Positions 1 to 6,324 of a DNA stretch of 16,632 nucleotides are shown piece after piece. Numbering within the stretch: position 1 is the stretch's first letter; each line of letters begins with the position of its first letter. Origin of the DNA: Nitrososphaerota archaeon (lineage in GTDB: Archaea > Thermoproteota > Nitrososphaeria > Nitrososphaerales > UBA57); assembly GCA_022572285.1 (NCBI GenBank), contig JACZWF010000008.1, forward strand, positions 1 to 16,632, given 5' to 3'. The notes below the pieces were generated by a model. It was given only the letters and a program-made list of their open reading frames with translations. It had not been told where the DNA came from and did not search any database. The translations under genes and the position numbers were made by a program.

Positions 1-1281
1 AAGCGATCCCTGGATTTCATGAGAACTGAGATAGGCATAGCCTATGGTGGACCTGAGCTAGAGCAACCCGTAAAGGGCGTCGTCGCTTATTCTCCCGATC
101 ACGAAGCGCCCATCCTCTTTGAGGGGGAAGGATTTGTTCTGAACAGGAAGATTTTGCCGCGACGACAGGTGAGTGATGCCGAGAAGCTCGGGGTCGAGTT
201 TGAATTCGAAACAATGGCTGAAACCCTACTGTCAGAGAATGGGAAAATAGTAGGAATCTCGGGTACCGACAAGAAGACCGGTACCAAAGTCGAGAAGACA
301 TCAAAGATAGTTGTTGATGCTACTGGGTCAGCTTCGAAATTGCGACAAAACCTGCCCATTAAGAGCAAGATTCAACGAGAGATTGATAAGGAAAACGACC
401 TAGAATCTACAGGTCGTTACATCTTGGAGTTTGATAATGCCAGCGAAGATACGACCTATTTCGATCCAGATTATTGTATTATTCACCTTGATCAGGATCT
501 TGCCCCGGGTGGATACGCTTGGGTTTTTCCAAAGGGGGAGAACAAGGTGAATATAGGACTTGGGGTACAGCATAAGAGCCTACTCCGACGGAATAGACGG
601 TTAGGTAGCAATGACACCCTTCAGAGCTTAATTGACAAATATGTCAATGGAAACCCCGCTATGAAGAATTGTCGTCTGGCAGATGGAGAAGGTGATTCGG
701 GGAACTCAAAGGGCAACTGGCAGGTCCCTGTCAGAAGGCAGAACGATTGCATGGTCGCGAATGGGTATTTGCTGGTTGGGGATTCAGCATGGATGCCTCG
801 ACCTATCGACGCAGGAGGCATCGGACCGACAATAGTAGCCGCCGTGCTTGCAGGAAGGAATATTGCGGTAGCCCTAGAAGCAGAGGACCCGAGCGAGAGG
901 ATGCTGTGGACGTATAATATAGATTATGTCCGTGCATATGGATATCAGATGGCGAGTTTTGAGCTGTTGCGACGGTATTTACAGACATTGTCGAATGAGA
1001 AAATTAGCTACGGAATGAAATATTTTCTTTCCAAAGACGATGTGCAAAACATCACAAGGAGGGAGCATCCAAGTTTCGGGAGAGTGAACCTCCTTAACCC
1101 AATTATGTGGTTGAGGATCTTCTCCCACTGGGATCTTGCGATGGGTCTTCGTTATACCGCCCAGATGAGCGAAGCCCTGATTGAACATAATCTGAACTAT
1201 CCAAAGAATCCCGAACACTTTTCACATTGGCATCAAAAGTTGATGCGGATGATGAATGAGGCGTATCAAAGATTCTCCTAG
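1..1281 (+). CDS. Geranylgeranyl reductase family flavoprotein, 5'-truncated by window edge
   Basis: Probable digeranylgeranylglycerophospholipid reductase-type enzyme, which uses FAD to saturate the isoprenoid chains of archaeal membrane lipids; a reductase acting on other polyprenyl substrates is possible. The reading frame is open from base 1, so the ATG at 19 is internal: the N-terminal FAD-binding glycine-rich segment that opens this family is missing and must lie upstream of the window. Seen in the frame: a VLNRK-type segment near residue 47, the family motif GGYAWVFPKGENKVNIGLGV (about residues 167-186), and GDSAWMPRPIDAGGIGP (about 258-274), which corresponds to the second FAD-contacting GD motif of the family. 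The C-terminal part is helical and rich in aromatic residues, as is usual. The stop TAG (1279-1281) overlaps the stop codon of the convergent minus-strand gene. Family assignment is firm; exact substrate is inferred. Confidence 0.9.
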   Translation, partial: KRSLDFMRTEIGIAYGGPELEQPVKGVVAYSPDHEAPILFEGEGFVLNRKILPRRQVSDAEKLGVEFEFETMAETLLSENGKIVGISGTDKKTGTKVEKTSKIVVDATGSASKLRQNLPIKSKIQREIDKENDLESTGRYILEFDNASEDTTYFDPDYCIIHLDQDLAPGGYAWVFPKGENKVNIGLGVQHKSLLRRNRRLGSNDTLQSLIDKYVNGNPAMKNCRLADGEGDSGNSKGNWQVPVRRQNDCMVANGYLLVGDSAWMPRPIDAGGIGPTIVAAVLAGRNIAVALEAEDPSERMLWTYNIDYVRAYGYQMASFELLRRYLQTLSNEKISYGMKYFLSKDDVQNITRREHPSFGRVNLLNPIMWLRIFSHWDLAMGLRYTAQMSEALIEHNLNYPKNPEHFSHWHQKLMRMMNEAYQRFS

Positions 1282-1517
1282 TCGGGAGTTTTGGAAGATG
1301 AGATTGCATCAGAAATCTCCTTTTCAATCTCAGGCCAGTCGAGCCGTCCTTTAAACCGATCTTCGATCCTTAGCTTCATTGCATCTCCTAATGGAAGCCT
1401 TACATTCCCTTTCTTTCCCAAGCACACAATTGTCTCGATCTGTGATCCGCAGATTACGTCGAGGCATATGATGTCCTCTCCTGCCGTGGGCCTAACGACC
1501 GCCTTAATCGCTTTCAT
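1278..1517 (-). CDS. Uncharacterised small protein, 79 aa
   Basis: I do not recognise this protein. The N-terminal two thirds look like alternating beta strands (AIKAVVRP, EDIICLDVICG, IETIVCLG, NVRLPLG), then a basic stretch (LRIEDRFKGR) and a C-terminal helix (EIEKEISDAISS). No signal peptide or membrane segment. It contains two cysteines in the predicted strands but no CxxC pair. The ATG at 1517 is the first usable start; I see no clear Shine-Dalgarno. It lies 48 bases after the stop of the minus-strand gene at 1566-2081, so the two are probably cotranscribed. Its TAG overlaps the stop of the geranylgeranyl reductase gene on the other strand. The plus strand also has an ORF here (TTG at 1291), but that has a less protein-like composition, so the minus strand is preferred. 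Confidence 0.6.
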   Translation of the reverse strand: MKAIKAVVRPTAGEDIICLDVICGSQIETIVCLGKKGNVRLPLGDAMKLRIEDRFKGRLDWPEIEKEISDAISSSKTPD

Positions 1518-1565
1518 TCTGGAATTGAAGAATTTCGATGATGACCATCGAATACTGGGATTTCA

Positions 1566-2081
1566 CTAACGATAAATCGACCTTAGATGTGGATACTCGC
1601 GGTCGACCAGTTTATTCAATTCGCTTCTCATCTTTGCATCCAGGTTATCCTGCCTTTCGCCCATGATTCTCAGGGGTGAAAGTGAAAAGTTCATGGGCCC
1701 CTGAACGACGGCTGGTGCAAGAATTTTTGTAGTCGGAATTGGGTTCTGTCTCATAACCTCCCCAATCAAGTCGTTTGGCTCCGTGAATGTTGTCATTCGT
1801 TCAAGTATGTCATGGGTTACAGGTCTCAGTCCGAAAGAGGGAGACGTAAACGTCGTTTGTGCTAGAGTTGAATTGATCTTTTCTTGAGCCCCTACGCCTA
1901 TCGATTTGAAAGGATTTATCACCTCCTCCTTGAGGATATATAGATCATCACCGTGCAGAAAAACTGTCTCAATATGTCCTTCCTTGTCTCGGCTCGCGTA
2001 AGCCTGCCATCCCTCAGGATCGAGATTGTAGGCACTAGCTACTCGTTGTTTCATCTCGAGTGATGAGATCATCTCGATCAC
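1566..2081 (-). CDS. Uncharacterised protein, 171 aa
   Basis: No family recognised. The protein is soluble, with no membrane segment. It starts with a helical piece (MKQRVASAYNLDPEGWQAY), then two or three strands (HIETVFLHGDDLYILKEEV), a central region with many Thr/Ser/Pro, and an ending that is helical and charged (NLDAKMRSELNKLVDREY). Start choice: GTG at 2081 is the longest, ATG at 2072 and ATG at 2054 are alternatives. A TATA-like element (TTAAATAAT on the minus strand, plus positions 2105-2113) lies about 27 bases upstream of 2081, which suits a leaderless transcript beginning at or near 2081-2072. It is followed at 48 bases by the small gene at 1278-1517. It could be lineage-specific; length and codon pattern look like a real gene. 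Confidence 0.7.
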   Translation of the reverse strand: MIEMISSLEMKQRVASAYNLDPEGWQAYASRDKEGHIETVFLHGDDLYILKEEVINPFKSIGVGAQEKINSTLAQTTFTSPSFGLRPVTHDILERMTTFTEPNDLIGEVMRQNPIPTTKILAPAVVQGPMNFSLSPLRIMGERQDNLDAKMRSELNKLVDREYPHLRSIYR

Positions 2082-2102
2082 TGTCAGGATTATCAGGGAT
2101 AA

Positions 2103-2114
2103 ACATTATTTAAC
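2103..2114 (-). promoter_or_regulatory. TATA-like promoter box for the 171-aa gene
   Basis: On the minus strand the segment reads GTTAAATAAT, centred about 27-28 bases upstream of the GTG at 2081, the spacing expected of an archaeal TATA box driving a leaderless mRNA. It lies in the 95-base divergent gap shared with the EMC6-like gene, for which I see no equally good box. No transcription data; assignment from spacing and composition only. Confidence 0.4.
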
Positions 2115-2176
2115 CGAGTAAATGACGCTGTTGAAGGGTTATGGATCATGTCTAGGAGATTCTCTCTAGCGAGCCT

Positions 2177-2515
2177 GTGATTATGCCACAACCGTTTAAC
2201 ACGATCTTTTGGATCAGAGCCGGTCTTGGTTCATTTACGGGATTGCTAGCTGGCCTTCTAGGATTCACTTCGGATAATCCCGCCGCGGGTCTGGGCGCCC
2301 TCCTAGCGATCTCAATGTATCTCTTCTCGGTTTTCTTGTTTAGAGGAATGTATCAAGCTTCTATAGATGCAAAGGATAGGAGGAAGTTGATAACAACTGG
2401 TATAGGAACTTTCATAATGCTATTCCTCTTCACCTGGATTTTCTATAACACGATCTTTTTTGCTCAGGATGTCGGAGGTTTGGGGCGCAATCTTGAGGAG
2501 CTCCTTCCAAACTGA
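2177..2515 (+). CDS. EMC6-like three-helix membrane protein
   Basis: Small integral membrane protein of 110-112 residues with three hydrophobic segments at about 11-30 (WIRAGLGSFTGLLAGLLGF), 36-56 (AGLGALLAISMYLFSVFLF) and 72-94 (TTGIGTFIMLFLFTWIFYNT), joined by a short non-basic first loop and a charged second loop (DAKDRRK). The layout and residue pattern resemble eukaryotic EMC6, as I remember it: R-x5-S-x3-G-x2-AG-x-LG in helix 1, a charged loop before helix 3, and an aromatic-rich W-x-F-Y ending. EMC6 partners EMC3, an Oxa1-superfamily insertase, in the ER membrane complex; archaea carry EMC3 relatives, so a role in membrane-protein insertion in the cytoplasmic membrane is plausible but inferred. 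Start may be GTG 2177 or ATG 2183; the frame is closed by a TAG just upstream. Its last 96 bases are antisense to the ORF at 2420-2755. Confidence 0.75.
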   Translation: MIMPQPFNTIFWIRAGLGSFTGLLAGLLGFTSDNPAAGLGALLAISMYLFSVFLFRGMYQASIDAKDRRKLITTGIGTFIMLFLFTWIFYNTIFFAQDVGGLGRNLEELLPN

Positions 2516-2755
2516 AAAATATCCCTTATCGTAATCGTCAGACCAGATAGAGCTGCATTTTTCATTTATGGTCCTTTTCAGCTGTGGAAAATATTCGTCC
2601 GAGACTAGAGGACCGGCTTCTCTTGTGGAATATCTAGAGACAATTCCTTCGAATGCGGATCTTGCCCCTCTGGTTCTCTCGCTCGTGGTATTCTCGAAAT
2701 TCTCAATAGCAATTATCTTCGCCTCCGAGAATTTCTTTTCCAGGATTAGACCCAA
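2420..2755 (-). CDS. Small uncharacterised charged protein behind the RadA-like gene
   Basis: No family recognised. The 111-residue product is soluble, charged and mostly helical (EKKFSEAKIIAIENFEN, RGARSAFEGIVSRY, YFSVWKELLKIA), ending in an acidic tail. The start chosen is TTG at 2755. Upstream there is a strong Shine-Dalgarno, AAGGAGGTT at 2776-2768, lying just after the stop of the RadA-like ATPase; the spacer to TTG is about 12-15 bases, longer than ideal. The frame is the same as that of the ATPase: the codons from 2785 to 2756 directly after its TAG are open, so the segment could also be reached by readthrough. Its 3' third is antisense to the third membrane helix of the EMC6-like gene, which casts some doubt on the exact end or on the gene. 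The plus strand over 2568-2789 looks less protein-like. Confidence 0.5.
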   Translation of the reverse strand: MGLILEKKFSEAKIIAIENFENTTSERTRGARSAFEGIVSRYSTREAGPLVSDEYFPQLKRTINEKCSSIWSDDYDKGYFSVWKELLKIAPQTSDILSKKDRVIENPGEEE

Positions 2756-2767
2756 GCAATTTCTGAC

Positions 2768-2776
2768 AACCTCCTT
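2768..2776 (-). promoter_or_regulatory. Strong Shine-Dalgarno inside the gene junction
   Basis: Minus-strand AAGGAGGTT sits 10 bases past the TAG (2788-2786) of the RadA-like ATPase and matches the archaeal 16S 3' end over GGAGGT. It is the main reason to accept a separately translated gene downstream (TTG at 2755) rather than 3' untranslated sequence. No ATG or GTG follows at normal spacing, so the start codon remains uncertain. Confidence 0.5.
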
Positions 2777-2785
2777 AGAGACCGT

Positions 2786-3772
2786 CTAAGATTCAACTCC
2801 ATGGATTGGGGAGTTATTTACGACTAAATCAACTAAGCCCCGCTCACTAATCCGGAATTCACATCTATCACCCATAGTACTGCTCGCCAACCAAACTCCC
2901 TTCATTCGAATTCTCTCAATATGTATCCTAATGTGTGTGCCCCTCTCTACAATAGAGGCTAAAGTCTGGACCTCCTTAACTCCACCTTGGTGGATCCTAG
3001 ACCTCGTAGTATTTGTCAGAATAATTGGAATCCTTTCATCCATGGCAAAGTGAGATAACTGATGTAGATGTCTAGTGAGAAGGGATCTGAGTTCAATAAT
3101 TGTCGTCTCTGAAGAACCTAAAATGAAATTCTCGGTGACATCATCTATCAGCATAAGGCTCACACGCTCTCCCTCCTGAATATCGCTCCTCCGAAGGTAT
3201 TCCTTCACTCTCTCAACTAGGTCCATCTGCTGAGCAATTGAGAAACACCTAATCACGAAAATCCTACTCAATACATCTTCAACCCCAAGACTTTGACCGC
3301 TTGCCATCGCCACGACTCTTTCGGGACGAAAGCTTCCGGAGCAGTCCACAAATATTGTAACTCTCCCCCTCTTTGAAGCATTAACAGCCATCTGAGTTAG
3401 GATTTGAGTTTTTCCACTTGCGCGTGACCCGAAAAAGTCCAGGATAGTTCCAGGCGTTTGCATTCTCAGGAGATAGTTGAGTCTAGACGAATTCGAATCG
3501 ATGAAACTCAAACTGTCCTCATCTGCAAACCTCCCCTCTTTGAGCCATGGAAAACCTCCCTTCGGGCGATCTAGAGCGTTTTTGTGCTTCTCTACCATTT
3601 TACCTGTCATTGCTAGGTCGAAGTCAGTTTGGACAGTTTCAGTTGTGGTCCTTGAATCAGCCGCCTCCGATTCATCAAGAGGGATAACTGGGGTCAAAAC
3701 CAGGTATAACCATACTGGAAGCCGTTTTTCTCCATTGCTGAGCTCCAGCCCAGGAAGATTTTTATCTTTCAC
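2786..3772 (-). CDS. RecA/RadA-family ATPase (RadB/RadA-paralogue-like)
   Basis: P-loop ATPase of the RecA/KaiC group. Seen: Walker A GSRASGKT (residues 115-122), preceded by the typical GTI-x-DFFG lead-in, the post-Walker element VTIFVDCSGSFRPERV (138-153) comparable to the 'D-x-E-G-x-F-x-x-E/R' region of RadA/RadB, and Walker B VSLMLIDD (204-211). This order and spacing suit a single-domain RadA paralogue involved in recombination or repair, though a KaiC-like signalling ATPase is possible. It lacks the helix-hairpin-helix N-terminal domain of RadA itself. The start is uncertain: GTG at 3772 gives 328 residues, but the first ~58 residues match nothing typical, and ATG at 3610 or 3598 would give a length closer to RadB proteins. 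Divergent from the LSm gene with 20 bases between the longest starts; followed in frame by the small ORF at 2420-2755. Confidence 0.75.
   Translation of the reverse strand: MKDKNLPGLELSNGEKRLPVWLYLVLTPVIPLDESEAADSRTTTETVQTDFDLAMTGKMVEKHKNALDRPKGGFPWLKEGRFADEDSLSFIDSNSSRLNYLLRMQTPGTILDFFGSRASGKTQILTQMAVNASKRGRVTIFVDCSGSFRPERVVAMASGQSLGVEDVLSRIFVIRCFSIAQQMDLVERVKEYLRRSDIQEGERVSLMLIDDVTENFILGSSETTIIELRSLLTRHLHQLSHFAMDERIPIILTNTTRSRIHQGGVKEVQTLASIVERGTHIRIHIERIRMKGVWLASSTMGDRCEFRISERGLVDLVVNNSPIHGVES
3757..3769 (+). promoter_or_regulatory. Possible TATA box for the LSm-MAT operon
   Basis: The run GATTTTTATCTTT is the most AT-rich stretch upstream of the LSm gene and is centred about 29 bases before GTG 3793. 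It could give either a leaderless mRNA from 3793 or a short leader carrying the GTGAGG (3793-3798) ribosome-binding site for TTG 3808. It would lie inside the extreme N-terminal coding region of the divergent ATPase if that gene really starts at 3772. Confidence 0.3.
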
Positions 3773-3792
3773 AACGTGGCTGTAGTATCATC

Positions 3793-4056
3793 GTGAGGAA
3801 TGGCTTATTGTCAGAAAAAACCAGGAAACCTCTCAATACGCTCCAAAGAGCAATTAACAAGCCGGTCATAGTGAGCTTGAAGGGCGATCTCGAATACAGA
3901 GGAAAGATGAGTAATGTTGATGCGTATATGAATGTCATATTAACCGATGCTGAAGAATATGCTGCTGGCTCCCTATCTGCAAATTTCGGCAAGGTCGTTA
4001 TTCGGGGGAATAACATAATATTCATCAAGATTCAGCCAGATATTAGAGTGATTTGA
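3793..4056 (+). CDS. Sm-like archaeal protein (LSm/SmAP)
   Basis: RNA-binding Sm-fold protein, expected to form a ring of six or seven subunits that binds U-rich RNA, as archaeal SmAPs do. Sm1 motif: about residues 24-56, including KPVIVSLKGDLEYRGKM and the aspartate/asparagine loop DAYMNVIL, which contacts RNA bases. Sm2 motif: about 66-79, GKVVIRGNNIIFI with the conserved IRG. Total length of 82-87 residues is usual. Start: GTG 3793 suits a leaderless mRNA from the TATA-like run near 3764; TTG 3808 has GTGAGG nine bases upstream and gives an N-terminus (SEKTRKPL) closer to the family. The stop TGA (4054-4056) touches the ATG of methionine adenosyltransferase, so both are probably one transcript. 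Divergent to the RadA-like ATPase. Confidence 0.93.
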   Translation: MRNGLLSEKTRKPLNTLQRAINKPVIVSLKGDLEYRGKMSNVDAYMNVILTDAEEYAAGSLSANFGKVVIRGNNIIFIKIQPDIRVI

Positions 4057-5274
4057 ATGCCGTCTAGATCACTGCACGTCGAGAGCCTTGGCGAGAAAGC
4101 CATCTCCGACCTAGCAGTGGAAATCATAGAAAGAAAAGGTCAAGGTCACCCAGACTCGTTAATTGATGGAGCGTCTGAGGCAGTTTCCAGAGCCTTATGT
4201 GACCACTATCTCAAAGAGTTTGGGAGTATCCTCCACCAGCACGTCGATAAGGGCCTCCTAGTGGGCGGCAAGTCGGAAGCGCACTTTGGAGGCGGTGAAG
4301 TACTTGAGCCGATCCAAATAGTGGTAGCCGGAAGAGCGACATCCTCCGTGAAGAGAAATGGAGGAGTATATGACGTTCCTGTAGGGGAACTAGCTCTCTC
4401 AGCCATAAAGAATTTTCTGAATCGGACAATGAGGTTTCTCGATACTGAAACTCACGTGATAACCGATTTCAAGATAAGGCCAGGCTCAGCGGATCTCGTC
4501 GGTGTTTATGATGGCAATGGAGAGATTCCACTTTCAAATGATACATCGATAGGGGTAGGCTATTCACCGCTCACCCCGGCTGAGAAGCTAGTACTTGAGA
4601 CCGAGAGACTTCTGAACTCAAGTGGAGTCAAACATGAAATGCCTGAACTAGGTGAGGATATCAAGGTAATGGCCTTGAGGAACGGCTCTAAGATCGACTT
4701 GACAATCGCAGCTGCTATGATCAGTACACTCATTCCTGATCAGTCACACTACGTGAATATAGTTGAACAGACGCAGAGGAAGGTAGATGACCTTGTGCCA
4801 AAAATAACCGATATGGACGTCACTGTGCAGGTCAACTCGGGAGACAGCTACTCGAAAGGGGTGTACTATCTGACAGTTACTGGAACGTCCGCGGAGGCTG
4901 GGGATGATGGTAATACAGGAAGAGGAAATCGTCCTAACGGACTTATTACTTCAATGCGTCAATATTCCATGGAAGCCACTGCTGGCAAGAACCCTGTTAA
5001 TCATACCGGTAAGATATACAATGTCCTTGCCCAAACCACAGCAGACAAGATATTTATGCAGGTTAAAGGCATCAAAGAGGCGTATGTCAGGATGCTAAGC
5101 CGAATAGGAGTCCCAATTGACGTTCCTCAAATTGCCAGCGCGGCGGTCGTCCTTGAAAAAGGGGGCCGGGTGGAATCAGTTAGAAGTGATATAGAATCTA
5201 TCATGGACGAGGAGCTTTCAAAAATAGCTGATATCACATCCTTAATCTTGAGTGGAAACGTTACCCTATTCTAA
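4057..5274 (+). CDS. mat: Archaeal-type S-adenosylmethionine synthetase
   Basis: Methionine adenosyltransferase makes S-adenosylmethionine from methionine and ATP in the cytoplasm. The 405-residue length is that of the archaeal class, distinct in sequence from bacterial MetK. Seen: ERKGQGHPDSLIDG (residues 25-38), the archaeal version of the N-terminal GHPDK substrate motif; the VDKGLLVGGKSEAHFGGG segment (about 63-80); the phosphate-binding GTSAEAGDDGNTGRGNRPNG (about 276-295); and KNPVNHTGKIYNVLA (about 312-326). ATG 4057 follows the LSm stop with no spacing, so translation is likely coupled to LSm. The gene ends with TAA at 5272-5274, followed by an 87-base gap before pdxS. All catalytic regions look intact. 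Confidence 0.97.
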   Translation: MPSRSLHVESLGEKAISDLAVEIIERKGQGHPDSLIDGASEAVSRALCDHYLKEFGSILHQHVDKGLLVGGKSEAHFGGGEVLEPIQIVVAGRATSSVKRNGGVYDVPVGELALSAIKNFLNRTMRFLDTETHVITDFKIRPGSADLVGVYDGNGEIPLSNDTSIGVGYSPLTPAEKLVLETERLLNSSGVKHEMPELGEDIKVMALRNGSKIDLTIAAAMISTLIPDQSHYVNIVEQTQRKVDDLVPKITDMDVTVQVNSGDSYSKGVYYLTVTGTSAEAGDDGNTGRGNRPNGLITSMRQYSMEATAGKNPVNHTGKIYNVLAQTTADKIFMQVKGIKEAYVRMLSRIGVPIDVPQIASAAVVLEKGGRVESVRSDIESIMDEELSKIADITSLILSGNVTLF

Positions 5275-5361
5275 TTGTAAAAAGTCAAAACGACCAATGC
5301 CTCGAAGAGTGAGTTACTCGACAGCTTTTTACTTGTGTGTATCCTATAGGTATGAGACCAA

Positions 5362-6324
5362 ATGATCTCACTCGCTGGCCAGGCTAATCGGCATAAAAGA
5401 AGTGGAGGCGATAAAGGAGGAGAGCAGAAGACCCTCGGCACGGCACTTCTAAAACGTGGATTTGCCCATATGCAAAAACATGGTGTCATAATGGATGTTA
5501 CAGATCTCAAGCAAGCTCACATAGCTGAGGATGCAGGAGCTGTCGCTGTAATGGTCCTCGACAAGCTCCCTTATGACGTGAGGCGAGCGGGAGGAGTTGC
5601 GAGGACTGCAGGCCTCAAGATCATTGAAGGGATACTAGAAGCCGTTACAATCCCGGTAATGGCAAAATGTAGGATCGGTCACACCGTAGAGGCCAGCGTT
5701 TTGGAGGAGCTTGGGGTTGATATGGTAGACGAATCAGAGGTTCTCACTCCGGCTGACGAAAACAGACATATTTGGAAGTGGGATTTCACAACCCCGTTTG
5801 TCGATGGGGCGCGGGATTTAGGCGAAGCATTGAGAAGGATAGAAGAAGGAGCTTCAATGATTAGAACAAAGGGCGAGCCCGGTACCGGAAATGTTGCAGA
5901 GGCCGTGAAGCACATTAGAGCAATCGATACCGACGTAGCACGTATACGCGTCTTCTATGAGAGAGAGGACTTCCAAGAAATGCAGAGATTAGCCCATCAA
6001 CTAAATGTTTCACTTGAACTACTACAAGAAACGGCAAAACTTGGCCGCTTACCGGTTGTGAACTTTGCTGCGGGGGGCATAACAACACCTGCCGACGCTG
6101 CCCTTATGCTCAATCTCGGATGTGATGGTATTTTTGTCGGGTCTGGAATTTTCAAATCCGATGATCCGCTCGAAAGGGCTAAGTCAATAGTGCTCTCAAC
6201 AACATTCCACGATCGACCAGAGGTCGTAGTTGAGGCACAGAAGATGATAGAAGAGGGTAAATCGATGCTGGGCCTAGATACTTCAAATCTCGAATTGAGA
6301 ATGCAAGACAGGGGAAAAACCTGA
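5362..6324 (+). CDS. pdxS: Pyridoxal 5'-phosphate synthase subunit PdxS
   Basis: PLP synthase lyase subunit: it condenses ribose 5-phosphate, glyceraldehyde 3-phosphate and ammonia (from PdxT) into pyridoxal 5'-phosphate, normally as a dodecamer decorated by PdxT. Seen: GVIMDV with the catalytic Asp at residue 45, the first active-site Lys in MAKCRIGH (K102), and the second in RTKGEPGTGN (about K170). The AAGGITTPADAALMLNLGCDG and VGSGIF phosphate-binding loops near the C-terminus are intact. At 320 residues it is about 20 longer than common PdxS, because of a basic, glycine-rich N-terminal tail (about residues 1-23). ATG 5362 is the only in-frame ATG/GTG/TTG start before the core. A T-rich run (5325-5333) is a weak TATA candidate. 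The TGA overlaps the ATG of pdxT (TGATG), indicating coupling. Confidence 0.97.
   Translation: MISLAGQANRHKRSGGDKGGEQKTLGTALLKRGFAHMQKHGVIMDVTDLKQAHIAEDAGAVAVMVLDKLPYDVRRAGGVARTAGLKIIEGILEAVTIPVMAKCRIGHTVEASVLEELGVDMVDESEVLTPADENRHIWKWDFTTPFVDGARDLGEALRRIEEGASMIRTKGEPGTGNVAEAVKHIRAIDTDVARIRVFYEREDFQEMQRLAHQLNVSLELLQETAKLGRLPVVNFAAGGITTPADAALMLNLGCDGIFVGSGIFKSDDPLERAKSIVLSTTFHDRPEVVVEAQKMIEEGKSMLGLDTSNLELRMQDRGKT

Noticed and set aside
19..21. ATG as the true start of the geranylgeranyl reductase gene
   Set aside because: The frame is open to base 1 and the protein from here lacks the FAD-binding N-terminus, so the gene begins upstream of the window.
1291..1569. Plus-strand ORF starting with TTG opposite the 79-aa gene
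   Set aside because: Serine- and proline-rich, typical of the antisense of a real gene; the minus strand has better strand/helix pattern and operon context.
2786..2788. TAG as a pyrrolysine codon joining the RadA-like gene and the small ORF
   Set aside because: TAG ends several other genes in the window (for example at 1281, 1278, 1566 and 13589), no Pyl genes are visible, and a Shine-Dalgarno follows the stop. Recoding is not needed.
2568..2789. Plus-strand ORF opposite the small ORF
   Set aside because: Composition is less protein-like, no ribosome-binding site fits, and it ends inside the ATPase 3' end; likely a shadow.
5301..5322. Possible inverted repeat GAGT...ACTC before pdxS as operator or riboswitch stem
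   Set aside because: Only four or five pairs, no known riboswitch pattern; expected by chance.
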